From assembly GCF_001191005.1 (NCBI RefSeq), contig NZ_CP012201.1:6014001-6078000 (forward strand): DNA of 64,000 nucleotides. Direction: 5' to 3'. Origin of the DNA: Massilia sp. NR 4-1. Lineage in GTDB: Bacteria > Pseudomonadota > Gammaproteobacteria > Burkholderiales > Burkholderiaceae_D. The translations under genes were made by a program, and so were the position numbers. Position 1 is the stretch's first letter; every line of letters starts with the position of its first letter. The notes beneath the pieces are model-generated. The model was given only the letters and a program-made list of their open reading frames with translations, had not been told where the DNA came from and searched no databases. Below, piece by piece: positions 1 through 9,081 of this stretch.

Positions 1-1
1 G

Positions 2-799
2 CAGCAGGCCTTGCCTTATGTGAAAGGGCCGGAGCGCTTTCTGGAAGACGCGCTGCACGCCGCCCACCGCGAAATCCACCGCTACCGCAATGTGCACCAG
101 CTGGCCGATACGCCGCGCACCACGGTGGTGGCCTGCCTGGTCCAGCACAATATGGCGACCTGGGCGCATTGCGGCGATTCGCGCCTGTACTGGCTGCGCG
201 GCGGCCAGCTGCTGGGGCGCACGCGCGACCACTCGCATGTGGAAAGCCTGATCGACAGAGGCCTGGTGCCGCCCTCGGCGCGCGCCACCCATCCCGACCG
301 CAACAAGCTGTATAACTGCCTGGGCGCGTCCACGCCGCCCAAGGTGGAAGTGTCGCGCCGCGCCAGCCTGTTGCCGGGCGACGTGGTGTTATTATGCTCG
401 GATGGCTTGTGGTCCATGCTGACGGACGAGGAGCTGGCGCAGCGCCTGTTCGCCCAGACCGTGGTGCGCGCGGTGCCCGATATGCTGCAGACGGCCTTGT
501 CGCGCGGCGGCGCCGCCAGCGATAATGCGACCGCGCTGGCCATCATGTGGCAGGGCAGCAGCGTGGCCGACAGCGTGCCGACGCTGGCGGGCGACGCCTC
601 TACCGTGATCTCGACCGAGACGCTGCCGGCCGACCTGCTCAGCACCACGATCCATGGCCCGCAAGCCGGGGCGCGGCCATCCGCCGGGAAGACCGCCGCC
701 GACGCCTTCGACGAAGCCGAAATAGAACGCGCCATCGCGGAAATCCGCGGGGCAATCGAGAAATCCTCGCAAATACTACGGAAAGACAGCAAAGAATGA
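2..799 (+). CDS. PP2C-family Ser/Thr protein phosphatase, 5' end missing
   Basis: This is the C-terminal part of a PP2C-type (PPM) metal-dependent phosphatase. The reading frame is open to the first base, so the true start lies upstream. Visible family motifs are AHCGDSRLYW, CSDGLWSMLTDEE and SDNATALAIMW, which in this family supply the metal-binding aspartates and the core beta-sandwich. The last 70 residues are low-complexity and look like a tail after the catalytic domain. The gene overlaps rph by four bases (ATGA), so the two are probably translated together. Partner kinases usually sit just upstream in related genomes, but that cannot be seen here. Confidence 0.85.
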   Translation, partial: QQALPYVKGPERFLEDALHAAHREIHRYRNVHQLADTPRTTVVACLVQHNMATWAHCGDSRLYWLRGGQLLGRTRDHSHVESLIDRGLVPPSARATHPDRNKLYNCLGASTPPKVEVSRRASLLPGDVVLLCSDGLWSMLTDEELAQRLFAQTVVRAVPDMLQTALSRGGAASDNATALAIMWQGSSVADSVPTLAGDASTVISTETLPADLLSTTIHGPQAGARPSAGKTAADAFDEAEIERAIAEIRGAIEKSSQILRKDSKE

Positions 800-1530
800 G
801 TTTTGAATCCCGTCCCAGCGGCCGCGCCGTCGATGCCCTGCGCGCCGTGCGCCTGACCCGCAACTACACCAAGCATGCCGAAGGTTCGGTGCTGATCGAG
901 TGCGGCGACACCAAGGTGATCTGCACCGCCAGCATCGAAGAGAAAGTGCCCGGCTTCCTGAAGGGCAAAGGCCAGGGCTGGCTGACGGCCGAATACGGCA
1001 TGCTGCCGCGCTCCACCCACTCGCGCATGGACCGCGAGGCGGCCAAGGGCAAGCAAAGCGGCCGCACCCAGGAAATCCAGCGCCTGATCGGCCGCTCGCT
1101 GCGCGCCGCCTTCGACCTGGAAGCCTTCGGCGAGCGCACCTTGCACCTGGACTGCGACGTGATCCAGGCCGACGGCGGCACCCGCACCGCCTCCATCACC
1201 GGCGCCATGGTTGCCGCCTACGACGCCTTCAGCAAGCTGGTGGCGTCCGGCGCGCTGGCCGCCGTGCCGCTGCGCCACTTCGTCGCCGCCATTTCGGTCG
1301 GCGTGTATCAGGGCATGCCGGTGCTGGACCTGGACTATGTGGAAGATTCCGGCTGCGACACCGATATGAACATCATCATGACGGAGAGCGGCCACTTCAT
1401 CGAAGTGCAGGGCACGGCCGAAGGCGAGGCGTTCGACCGCGCCGTGATGAACCGCCTGCTCGACCTGGCCGACGGCGGCATCCGCGACCTGGTCAAGCTG
1501 CAAAAGCAGGCACTGGGACTGGCGGAGTAA
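796..1530 (+). CDS. rph: Ribonuclease PH
   Basis: Phosphorolytic 3'-5' exoribonuclease that trims tRNA 3' ends with inorganic phosphate. The product is 244 aa, close to the usual 238. It begins SRPSGRAVDALR and carries the phosphate-site sequence RSTHSR, GRTQEIQRLIGRSLRA, and the catalytic stretch DCDVIQADGGTRTASITG, followed by EDSGCDTDMNIIMTESG. The ATG at 796 is chosen because it overlaps the PP2C stop and because the protein then starts at the normal position; a longer in-frame start at 547 would add an unrelated extension. rdgB follows nine bases later, a widely conserved pairing. Confidence 0.96.
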   Translation: MSFESRPSGRAVDALRAVRLTRNYTKHAEGSVLIECGDTKVICTASIEEKVPGFLKGKGQGWLTAEYGMLPRSTHSRMDREAAKGKQSGRTQEIQRLIGRSLRAAFDLEAFGERTLHLDCDVIQADGGTRTASITGAMVAAYDAFSKLVASGALAAVPLRHFVAAISVGVYQGMPVLDLDYVEDSGCDTDMNIIMTESGHFIEVQGTAEGEAFDRAVMNRLLDLADGGIRDLVKLQKQALGLAE

Positions 1531-1539
1531 AATAGCGGC

Positions 1540-2124
1540 ATGCAAAAGCTTATCCTCGCCTCGAACAATCCGGGCAAACTCAAAGAATTCAATGAACTGC
1601 TGTCCACCGTCGGCTTCAGCGTGCACGCCCAGGGCGAGTACGATGTGCCGGAGGCGGATGAGCCTTATTTCACCTTTGTCGAAAATGCACTGACCAAGGC
1701 GCGCCATGCGTCGCGCCTGACCGGCCTGCCGGCGCTGGCCGACGATTCGGGCGTCTGCGTCAATGCGCTGGGCGGCGCGCCCGGCGTGTTCTCGGCGCGC
1801 TTCGCGGGCGAGCCGAAGTCGGATGTGCGCAACAGCGAAAAGCTGATCGCCGACCTGGCCGCGCATGCCGACAAATCGGCCTACTACTACTGCGTGCTGG
1901 TCTTCGTGCGCCATGCCGACGACCCGCAGCCGGTGATCGCCGACGCGCGCTGGAATGGCGAGATCATCGCCGAGGCGCGCGGCAACGGCGGTTTTGGCTA
2001 CGATCCGCATTTCTACATCGCGGAACTGGGCAAGTGCGCCGCCGAACTGGCGGCCGAAGAGAAGAACCGCCTGTCCCACCGCGGCCAGGCTTTGCGTCTG
2101 TTGGTTGAGAAGCTGAAGAAATGA
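1540..2124 (+). CDS. rdgB: RdgB/HAM1 family XTP/dITP pyrophosphatase
   Basis: House-cleaning nucleotide pyrophosphatase that hydrolyses dITP, XTP and related purines so that they are not built into DNA or RNA. It is 194 aa. The N-terminal LILASNNPGKLKEF, the central ALADDSGVCVNALGG, GNGGFGYDPHF and the C-terminal base-recognition motif KNRLSHRGQAL are all present in the expected order. It sits between rph and hemW and overlaps hemW by ATGA, indicating one transcript. Confidence 0.96.
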   Translation: MQKLILASNNPGKLKEFNELLSTVGFSVHAQGEYDVPEADEPYFTFVENALTKARHASRLTGLPALADDSGVCVNALGGAPGVFSARFAGEPKSDVRNSEKLIADLAAHADKSAYYYCVLVFVRHADDPQPVIADARWNGEIIAEARGNGGFGYDPHFYIAELGKCAAELAAEEKNRLSHRGQALRLLVEKLKK

Positions 2125-3398
2125 TTCCGATTAAGCCGGTGGGCAGCAAGCCGGTGTCCACCCCCTCCAGTCCCAGTGGTCCCAGCGGCGTAAGCGGCGT
2201 GGGCGGCGCCGCCGGCGTCGCTCTGCAGTATCTGCAGCCGGGCGCGCTGAACCTGAGCGCGCTGCCGCCGCTGTCGCTGTACATTCACTGGCCCTGGTGC
2301 GTGCGCAAATGCCCGTATTGCGATTTCAACTCGCACGAGGCGAAGGCGGACGAAAATCTGGAAGAGGCGTATCTGGCGGCCCTGCGCGCCGACCTGGAAA
2401 TGTCGCTGCCGCTGATCTGGGGCAGAAAGATTTATACCGTTTTCATCGGCGGCGGCACGCCCAGCCTGATGTCGGCCGCTGGCCTGGACCGGCTGCTGTC
2501 GGACCTGCGTACCCTGCTGCCGCTGGATGGCGCCTGCGAAATCACGATGGAAGCCAATCCCGGCACCTTCGAGGCGGAGAAGTTCAAGTCCTATCGTGCC
2601 AGCGGCATCAACCGCCTGTCGATCGGCATCCAAAGCTTCAACGCCCAGCACCTGAAGGCGCTGGGCCGCATCCATGACGACGGCGAAGCGCGGCGCGCGG
2701 TGGAAATCGCGCAAGCCAACTTCGACAACTTCAATCTGGACCTGATGTACGCGCTGCCGTCGCAGACGCTGGACGAGGCGCGCCGCGACCTGGAAACGGC
2801 GCTGTCCTTCCGTCCGCCCCATCTGTCGCTGTACCACCTGACGATGGAGCCGAACACCCTGTTCGCCAAATACCCGCCGCAGCTGCCGGACGACGACGCC
2901 AGCGCCGACATGCAGGATCTGGTGGCCGAGATGACGGCCGCCGCCGGCTACGGCCATTACGAGGTGTCGGCCTACGCCCAGCCGGGCCACCAGGCGCGCC
3001 ACAACCTGAACTACTGGCAGTTCGGCGACTATCTGGGCATCGGCGCCGGCGCGCACTCCAAGCTGTCCTTCCCCCACCGCGTACTGCGCCAGGCGCGCTA
3101 CAAGCAGCCCAAGACCTATATGGAACAGATGGCGGCCGGCGCTCCGGTGCAGGAAGAGCATGAGATCGGACGCGGCGAAATGGGCTTCGAGTTCATGCTC
3201 AACGCCCTGCGCCTGCAGGGTGGCTTCTCGCCCAATCTGTTCGCCGAGCGCACCGGCACGGCCATGAACACGATCGAGAAGGCGCTCAACGAGGCCGAAG
3301 CCAAAGGCCTGCTCTACCGCGACCACCTGCTGATCAAACCGACGGAACTGGGCCAGCGTTTCCTCAACGACCTGCAGCAGATGTTCCTGGCTGACTGA
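2121..3398 (+). CDS. hemW: HemW-like radical SAM heme chaperone
   Basis: Radical SAM protein of the HemW/HemN-like group, thought to carry and insert heme rather than to act as coproporphyrinogen oxidase. The iron-sulphur motif CVRKCPYCDF (C-x3-C-x2-C plus the following CDF) lies near residue 60, with GGGTPSLM and the SIGIQSFN segment behind it. The product is 425 aa. Its first 45 residues are a Ser/Pro/Gly-rich extension ahead of LSLYIHWPWC, where homologues normally begin. The start is kept at 2121 because it overlaps the rdgB stop and no other good start precedes the core. Confidence 0.93.
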   Translation: MIPIKPVGSKPVSTPSSPSGPSGVSGVGGAAGVALQYLQPGALNLSALPPLSLYIHWPWCVRKCPYCDFNSHEAKADENLEEAYLAALRADLEMSLPLIWGRKIYTVFIGGGTPSLMSAAGLDRLLSDLRTLLPLDGACEITMEANPGTFEAEKFKSYRASGINRLSIGIQSFNAQHLKALGRIHDDGEARRAVEIAQANFDNFNLDLMYALPSQTLDEARRDLETALSFRPPHLSLYHLTMEPNTLFAKYPPQLPDDDASADMQDLVAEMTAAAGYGHYEVSAYAQPGHQARHNLNYWQFGDYLGIGAGAHSKLSFPHRVLRQARYKQPKTYMEQMAAGAPVQEEHEIGRGEMGFEFMLNALRLQGGFSPNLFAERTGTAMNTIEKALNEAEAKGLLYRDHLLIKPTELGQRFLNDLQQMFLAD

Positions 3399-3468
3399 GT
3401 GGCAACCGGTAGTGCCATTCAGGCGCCTGTTCCAGGCGGTTGGCTGAAACCCGCACGCTCTGGCTAAT

Positions 3469-3504
3469 TGGCGCGCTGTCCGGCTATGCCGTGGCAGCGC
3501 GCCA
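3469..3504. terminator. Hairpin between convergent hemW and chemoreceptor genes
   Basis: Ten-base arms TGGCGCGCTG (3469-3478) and CAGCGCGCCA (3495-3504) pair perfectly; the 16-base loop holds a further GGC/GCC pair. The hairpin lies in the short gap between two convergent genes and probably stops transcription from both sides. Runs of T are weak. Confidence 0.5.
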
Positions 3505-3506
3505 GT

Positions 3507-5270
3507 TCAAAATTCTTCCCACTCCCCGTCGGCGGTATTCACGGGTGCTGGTTTCGCGGCACTGCGCGCGGCCGGTTTGGTGGCGTTGCCGGCCGTGCTG
3601 GCAGCGGCGGGTTTGGGTTTGTTGCGAGCTGGCGCGGCGATGGCGGCGCGCGGCGGTGCCATCGGTTTGGCGGGTTTGCTGGCGATGGCTGCGGGGGCGG
3701 CGCGATATGGTGTGCCGTCCGCGCCGAGCTTGAAGGACGAGGCCACGGCGGCCAGGCTGGCGGCCTGCTCCTGCATGCTGGCCGCCGCCGCTGCCGCTTC
3801 TTCCACCAGCGCGGCGTTCTGCTGCGTGACCTGGTCCATCTGCGTGATGGCTTCGTTCACCTGGTCTATGCCGATGCTTTGCTCGCGGCTGGCGGCGGTG
3901 ATTTCGGCGATCACGTCGCTGACGCGGCGCACGCTGTCCACCACTTCGCCCATGGTCGATCCGGCCTGCTGCACCAGGCGCGCGCCGATGTCCACCTGCT
4001 CCACCGAATTACCGATCAGTTCCTTGATTTCCTTGGCCGCCGCCGCGCTGCGCGCCGCCAGATTGCGCACCTCGGAGGCCACCACGGCGAAGCCGCGTCC
4101 CTGTTCGCCGGCGCGCGCCGCTTCCACCGCCGCGTTGAGCGCCAGGATATTGGTCTGGAAGGCGATGCCGTCGATGGTGCCGATGATGTCCACGATCTTG
4201 CGCGCCGAGGCGTCGATGGAACCCATGGTGCTGACCACCTGGCCCACGATGTCGCCGCCGCGCGCGGCCACGTCGGAGGCGGCTTGCGCCAGCTGGTTGG
4301 CCTGCTGGGCGTTGTCGGCGTTCTGGCGCACGGTGGAGGTCAGTTCCTCCATCGAGGAGGCGGTTTCTTCCAGCGAGCTGGCTTGCTCCTCAGTGCGCGA
4401 GGACAGGTCCAGATTGCCGGAGGCGATTTCGCTGGAGGCGGTGGCGATGGTGTGGGTGCCGGTCTGCACCTCGCTGACCACGCGCCGCAGCGAATCGTTC
4501 ATGGCCTTCAGCGCCACCATCAGGTCGCCGATTTCGTCGCGCGCATGCTTGTCGGAGAAGGCCAGCGTGAGGTCGCCGTCGGCCACGGTATTGGCGATAT
4601 TCAGGGCCGAGGACAGCGGCACGGTGATGCTGCGCGAGATGGCGTAGGCGCCTGCGGCGCCGGCCGCCAGCAGCAGCACGCCGAGGATCAGCACCAGCCG
4701 CGTGCTGCGGGTATTTGCGTCGTCGATGGCGTGGGCGGTATCGTCGATGGATTTGCGCTGGAAGGCCAGCAGGGCTTGCACCTTGTTCTGGTAGGCGTCG
4801 GCGGCGGGCGAGAAGACGTCCTTGTACATGCGCTCCGCCGCCGCCGCATCGCCTGCCTTGCGCGCGTCGGTGATCTTGGTCTTGGCATCCTGGTAAACCA
4901 CGCGCAGCTTCAAGGCATCCTTGAAGATGGCTTTTTCCTCTTCACTTTCGAGCATGCCTTCCACGCTTTTCAGCAGTTCGCCGCCTTTCTTGGTGCTGGC
5001 GGCGATCACGTCGGCAAAGGTGGTGCCCAGGGTTTCGTCGCTGCTGCGCGCGATCAGGGCGGTGCGCGCCACGGCCGAATAGATCAGCACATACCAGTCG
5101 GAGACGATGCGTTCCTTGGTCAGGGGCTTGGCCATCATTTCGCGTGTGGCGGCGGCCGTGTCGCGCGCATGGATCAGGGCGTAGCCGGTGGCGCAGGCCG
5201 CCAGCAGCAGGACAATGGCGAAGCCGGCGGCAAGCCGTGCGGCGATGCGCATATTCGACAGAAAACTCAT
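3507..5270 (-). CDS. Methyl-accepting chemotaxis protein
   Basis: Inner-membrane chemoreceptor of 587 aa. One hydrophobic segment lies at residues 12-32 and a second near 195-215, enclosing a four-helix-bundle-like periplasmic domain. HAMP and the long cytoplasmic coiled coil follow, with the conserved hairpin tip EAARAGEQGRGFAVVASEVR. The C-terminus is an Ala/Lys/Pro-rich linker ending in EWEEF, which resembles the CheR/CheB tethering pentapeptide. No ligand can be named. No che genes are adjacent, so it is an orphan receptor feeding a pathway encoded elsewhere. Confidence 0.93.
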   Translation of the reverse strand: MSFLSNMRIAARLAAGFAIVLLLAACATGYALIHARDTAAATREMMAKPLTKERIVSDWYVLIYSAVARTALIARSSDETLGTTFADVIAASTKKGGELLKSVEGMLESEEEKAIFKDALKLRVVYQDAKTKITDARKAGDAAAAERMYKDVFSPAADAYQNKVQALLAFQRKSIDDTAHAIDDANTRSTRLVLILGVLLLAAGAAGAYAISRSITVPLSSALNIANTVADGDLTLAFSDKHARDEIGDLMVALKAMNDSLRRVVSEVQTGTHTIATASSEIASGNLDLSSRTEEQASSLEETASSMEELTSTVRQNADNAQQANQLAQAASDVAARGGDIVGQVVSTMGSIDASARKIVDIIGTIDGIAFQTNILALNAAVEAARAGEQGRGFAVVASEVRNLAARSAAAAKEIKELIGNSVEQVDIGARLVQQAGSTMGEVVDSVRRVSDVIAEITAASREQSIGIDQVNEAITQMDQVTQQNAALVEEAAAAAASMQEQAASLAAVASSFKLGADGTPYRAAPAAIASKPAKPMAPPRAAIAAPARNKPKPAAASTAGNATKPAARSAAKPAPVNTADGEWEEF

Positions 5271-5412
5271 GGAAGCCCCCGTTCAGGAATCGGCATGGCC
5301 CGGATTCGCGCCGGGACCGCAAAACTAGCTACTTAGTATGCGCCGATACTGTTTTTGGAAGCGAGGGCTTGTGCGTGAGTCGTTGCCATTTCGCAACGAA
5401 TGGTGCTTGGGT

Positions 5413-6486
5413 TCAGAAGGCGGCGGTCTGTTTGAGGTCGGGCTTTTCGACCCAGCGCGCCAGGGCCTCGGCCATGCGCTCGCTTTCCCCCACGGCCTGG
5501 CTCCAGTCGCGGATGCGCGCCGCATGGTCCTGGCCGTAGTGCTGGAAGTCCTTGCGGTCGGGCTGGCGGCCATTGGGCAGGCGCGCCTGGAAGGCGGGCG
5601 AGGGCGAAACCAGGATCACGTTTTCCAGCGCGGCGTCGCGCGCGCGGCGCCAGGGCAGGGACTTGTCGAGCCAGCCGGGCACGATGTAGTCGGAGAAGTG
5701 CGGATACAGCACCAGGCCCGGATCGCGCTGGTAAGGCAGGTGCAGGTGGTAGTCGATCAAGCCGCCGTCCCAGTAATTGCCGGGCGGCGCGCCGGCGATA
5801 TCGCGCACCGCCTGCAGCACCAGCGGGATGGAGCCGGAGGCGAGCAGCGCGTCCTGCAGATTGGCGGCGTCGAGGCCGACGAAGTGCGAGGGGAAGGCGT
5901 CGAACTCGGCGCGCAGCCAGGCCGCGTCGTCGCGCGCATTGTGGAAGACCACGCGGTCCATCAGGCCTGCCAGCTTGCTGCGCGAGACGAAGTTGCCGGC
6001 CGCCGCGCGCAGGAAGCCCGCCGTTTCGCGCCAGCGGCTGCCGCCCGTCTGCGCCAGCGCGCCGGTGCCGCGGATCGCCAGCACCGTCAGCAGATAGTGG
6101 GGATTGCTCAGCATTTCCAGGCCGCGTCCATCGAGCACATTGTCGAGCAGGGCGCGGCAGTTGCGGCTGACGTAGGCCGCATCCACCTTGGCCGGATAGG
6201 TCTGGTGGATGTAGTGGTAGGCCAGGCGGCGGTGCGCCGCCAGCGGGTCGGAAAAGGCCGATGCCGCCATGCGCCATGCGCCAATGGAAGCGCCGATCAG
6301 GCGCCGTTCGCGCGGCGCCTGTTTCAGCCAATCGCCGAACAGCCAGCAGTCGATGCCGTGCAGGATCAAGCCTTTCGGCCCGCCGGCGGCGGCGGGGATG
6401 AGGGCGATGTCGGCGGCCTGCAGGCCGTCGCTGGCGATGCGCTGGCGCGCCCGCGCGCCGAGGCGGATGGTGATCGGGGAGTCCAT
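5413..6486 (-). CDS. Patatin-like phospholipase family protein
   Basis: A 357 aa protein with a patatin-type start: a glycine-rich oxyanion stretch AAAGGPKGLILHG, then the nucleophile elbow GASIGAW (G-x-S-x-G) near residue 86. The partner aspartate is probably in NYWDGGLIDYHL, which matches the D-G motif of the Ser-Asp dyad. Members are lipid acyl hydrolases; the substrate is unknown. No signal peptide is evident, so it is likely cytoplasmic or peripheral. The start at 6486 leaves a normal N-terminus. Confidence 0.85.
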   Translation of the reverse strand: MDSPITIRLGARARQRIASDGLQAADIALIPAAAGGPKGLILHGIDCWLFGDWLKQAPRERRLIGASIGAWRMAASAFSDPLAAHRRLAYHYIHQTYPAKVDAAYVSRNCRALLDNVLDGRGLEMLSNPHYLLTVLAIRGTGALAQTGGSRWRETAGFLRAAAGNFVSRSKLAGLMDRVVFHNARDDAAWLRAEFDAFPSHFVGLDAANLQDALLASGSIPLVLQAVRDIAGAPPGNYWDGGLIDYHLHLPYQRDPGLVLYPHFSDYIVPGWLDKSLPWRRARDAALENVILVSPSPAFQARLPNGRQPDRKDFQHYGQDHAARIRDWSQAVGESERMAEALARWVEKPDLKQTAAF

Positions 6487-6560
6487 GGCGTTTACCTATT
6501 CATGCAAGACGCCATTGTAGCGGCGCGCGGCGCGCCGCGCTTGTAGCAGGGCGCCAGAAA

Positions 6561-7052
6561 TCAGGATTGCGGCAGCAGGCGCTGGTGCAGCTCCGCCGTC
6601 AGATGGTCGATGCGCTCGGCCATTTGCTTGGTGGCTTCGGTCAGCGCGGTGTTTTGCCTGAGCAGTTCCATCATCTGCGTCGAATGGCGCGCGGCGGCCA
6701 GGGCCAGCGCTTCGCGGTGGCGGGCGTCGGCATCGGCATGCGCCTTGTCGCGCTCGGCCTGGCGCGTCTGCGCCAGCAGGATCAGCGGCGCGGCATACGC
6801 GGCCTGCACGCTGAAGGCCAGATTGAGGAGGATGAAGGGGTACTGGTCGAAGTGGGCGAAACCCAGCAGATTGGCCACGATCCACAGGATCACGCCGATG
6901 GTCTGCACGCCGAGGAAGAGCGGGGTGCCGAAGAAGCGCGCAAACGCTTCGGCGCGCAGGCCAAAACGGTCGCTGCCAAAGGTCTTGCTCAGATGCTCGT
7001 GCTGGTGGTGGAAGCGGTAGTGGTCGGATTCGTGGTTGGGTGGGCTGCTCAT
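6561..7052 (-). CDS. DUF1003 membrane protein
   Basis: A 163 aa protein matching the DUF1003 pattern: a charged N-terminus, FGLRAEAFARFFGTP, two adjacent transmembrane segments (about residues 47-65 and 70-95, GVQTIGVILWIVANLLG and FILLNLAFSVQAAYAAPLIL), then a long charged helix likely to form a coiled coil (RQAERDKAHADADARHREA). The biochemical role of this family is not established. The gene stands alone in the same direction as its neighbours. Confidence 0.85.
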   Translation of the reverse strand: MSSPPNHESDHYRFHHQHEHLSKTFGSDRFGLRAEAFARFFGTPLFLGVQTIGVILWIVANLLGFAHFDQYPFILLNLAFSVQAAYAAPLILLAQTRQAERDKAHADADARHREALALAAARHSTQMMELLRQNTALTEATKQMAERIDHLTAELHQRLLPQS

Positions 7053-7096
7053 ATGCGGCTCCGGGGAAGGGGAGACTGCATTGTAATCCCCCGGTG

Positions 7097-7549
7097 CTAC
7101 TGCGGCGCTCCTGGTGGCGCCGCGCGCGATGCGGGTTCGCTGGCCCTGGCGTAGCTCACCACGTGGTGCGCAAGCAGGGAACCCGCCTGGCCGAATGTTT
7201 CAACGCTGCCGTAAGCGCTGCGGCGCCCCATCCGCAGCACGCGCGCCTTGCATAGCAGCGGCTCACCGATGCCGGCGCGCAGAAAGGCTGTCTTCATATC
7301 GGACGTCACCCAGTGCTCTTCCATGCCGCGCAGGGTCATGATGGCCAGCCACATGGCGACATCGGCCGCGCCCATGATGGTCATGCCGCTGACGATGCCG
7401 CCGGGGCGTTCGAGCTCCGGCTTGAAGGGAACCCGCAGCTCGCACTCGCCGGGCGCGCAGGCTGTCACCTTGAAGTCGTAGCCAGCCAGGAAGCGGGCGC
7501 CTTCGAGAACGCGGTTCAGATCCGGCAATGAGGCAAGGAGTGTCGTCAT
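7097..7549 (-). CDS. Hotdog-fold thioesterase (PaaI/YigI-like)
   Basis: 150 aa with a single hotdog domain. PGGIVSGMTIMGAADVAMW corresponds to the family's signature helix with its acidic catalytic residue (the D in AADVA), and SDMKTAFLRAG matches the strand after it. Such proteins hydrolyse acyl-CoA thioesters; the particular acyl group cannot be read from sequence. It lies 95 bases upstream of an efflux operon on the same strand but is not part of it. Confidence 0.8.
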   Translation of the reverse strand: MTTLLASLPDLNRVLEGARFLAGYDFKVTACAPGECELRVPFKPELERPGGIVSGMTIMGAADVAMWLAIMTLRGMEEHWVTSDMKTAFLRAGIGEPLLCKARVLRMGRRSAYGSVETFGQAGSLLAHHVVSYARASEPASRAAPPGAPQ

Positions 7550-7603
7550 GTATCTGCAGCCTTCAGAGTCGTTGGGGAAAAACTCAGCATGCTTGAGGGG
7601 GAC

Positions 7604-7638
7604 GGCAGGCAGCCGGCGCTGGTGGCCTGCTGCCTGCC
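7604..7638 (-). terminator. Inverted repeat downstream of the efflux operon
   Basis: GGCAGGCAG (7604-7612) and CTGCCTGCC (7630-7638) form a nine-base stem just past the stop of the outer-membrane factor gene. There is no immediate T run on the minus strand, so this may be a weak terminator or a transcript-stabilising hairpin. Confidence 0.35.
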
Positions 7639-7644
7639 GGTGGC

Positions 7645-9081
7645 TTACTTCAAACCGCCGCCGAGGGCGCGGTACAGGTCGATGGCGCTGGTGGCGCGCA
7701 GCAGGCGCGCCTGCACCAGCGACTGTTCGGCGCTGAACAGTTCGCGCTGGGCGTCCAGCACGTCGAGCGAACTGGCGACGCCGTTCTCGAAGCGCAGCTG
7801 CAGCAGGCGCAGGCGCTCGCTTTGCGCTTCCTGGATGGCGCGCTGCGCCGCCACCTGCTCGCCCAGATAGGTGCGCGCGGCCAGCGCGTCGGCGACTTCG
7901 CGGAAGGCGATCTGGATCGTCTTCTCGTAGTCCGCGACGGCGATGTTCTTGCGCACTTCGCTGAGCTTGAGGTTGGCCTTGTTGCGGCCGGCGTCGAAAA
8001 TCGGCAGGGTTAGCTGGGGTACGAAGGACCAGCTGCCGGTGCCGCCGTCGAACAGGCCGGAGAAGCTCGGGCTGGCGCTGCCGATCGCCGCCGTCAGCGA
8101 GACGCGCGGGAAGAAGGCCGCGCGCGCCGCGCCGATATTCGCATTGGCCGCCTGCAGGCGCTGCTCGGCGGCGCGGATGTCGGGCCGGCGCGCCAGCAGG
8201 TCGGACGGCAGGCCGGCGGGCAAGGCGCTCATGGCGTCGATCTGCGCGTCGCTGGCCATGGCGCCGTCGGCGTTCACGCCCTGGCCCACCAGCAGGGTCA
8301 GGGCATTGGCGGCCTGGGCACGCTGGCGCGCCAGCGCCAGGGCCGAGGCGCGCGCCGTTTCCATCAGCGTTTCGTTGGAGCGCAGGTCGAGGCGCGAGGA
8401 GGCGCCCACCTCGACCCGCTGTTGCGTCAGGTCGAAGGTGCGCTTGCGCGCTTCATAAGTGCGCTGGGCCAGCGCGTACTGCTCGGCGAAGGCGCGCTCG
8501 GTGAAGTAGGCTTTCGCCACCTCGGCCACGATGCCGATCTGCGCCGACTGGCGCGCTTCGTCGGTGGCCAGGTAACTGGCCAGGGCGGCGTCGCTCAGGC
8601 TTTTCACGCGGCCGAAGAAGTCCAGCTCGAACGCGGGAATCGCCAGGTTGGCGTCATAGCGCTGGTTGCGGCTGACCTGGCCGTTGCTGGAGACCGAGGC
8701 CGGGGACTTGCCGCGCGTTTCGGACAGGCCCACGTTCAGGTTCGGCAGGCGGTCGGCCCACTGGATGTCGTAGGCGGCGCGCGCCTCTTCCATGCGCAGC
8801 ACGGCCACGCGCAGGTCGCGGTTATTGTCCAGCGCGGCGGCGATCAGCTGCTGCAGGCGCGCATCGGCGAAGTATTCGCGCCAGCCGGTATCGACGGCGG
8901 TCTTGGCGTCGGCAGCCGGCGCCGGCTGCGCTGGCGCGCCGCCGGCCGGCGGCACGGCCGGGAATTCGGCCGCCACCGGCGCGGCGGGGCGCTGGTAGGT
9001 CGGCGCCAGCGAGCAGGCCGACAGCAGGCCCGCCGCCAGCATCAGGGCCAGCGCCGGTTTCAGGGGACTACGTTTCATCAT
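7645..9081 (-). CDS. RND efflux outer membrane factor (OprM/NodT family lipoprotein)
   Basis: Outer-membrane channel of a tripartite pump, 478 aa. The N-terminus is a lipoprotein signal ending LLSACSLAPTYQRP, the classic OprM/NodT start, with Cys as the lipidated residue. Two OEP repeats follow; LLARRPDIRAAEQRLQAANA is the typical repeat motif. Its ATG overlaps the stop of the pump gene (ATGA at 9078-9081), so expression is coupled to the two genes upstream. Confidence 0.93.
   Translation of the reverse strand: MMKRSPLKPALALMLAAGLLSACSLAPTYQRPAAPVAAEFPAVPPAGGAPAQPAPAADAKTAVDTGWREYFADARLQQLIAAALDNNRDLRVAVLRMEEARAAYDIQWADRLPNLNVGLSETRGKSPASVSSNGQVSRNQRYDANLAIPAFELDFFGRVKSLSDAALASYLATDEARQSAQIGIVAEVAKAYFTERAFAEQYALAQRTYEARKRTFDLTQQRVEVGASSRLDLRSNETLMETARASALALARQRAQAANALTLLVGQGVNADGAMASDAQIDAMSALPAGLPSDLLARRPDIRAAEQRLQAANANIGAARAAFFPRVSLTAAIGSASPSFSGLFDGGTGSWSFVPQLTLPIFDAGRNKANLKLSEVRKNIAVADYEKTIQIAFREVADALAARTYLGEQVAAQRAIQEAQSERLRLLQLRFENGVASSLDVLDAQRELFSAEQSLVQARLLRATSAIDLYRALGGGLK

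Noticed and set aside
82..2079. A 665-codon open frame on the minus strand opposite PP2C, rph and rdgB
   Set aside because: Same shadow effect; the plus-strand genes in the region are unmistakable.
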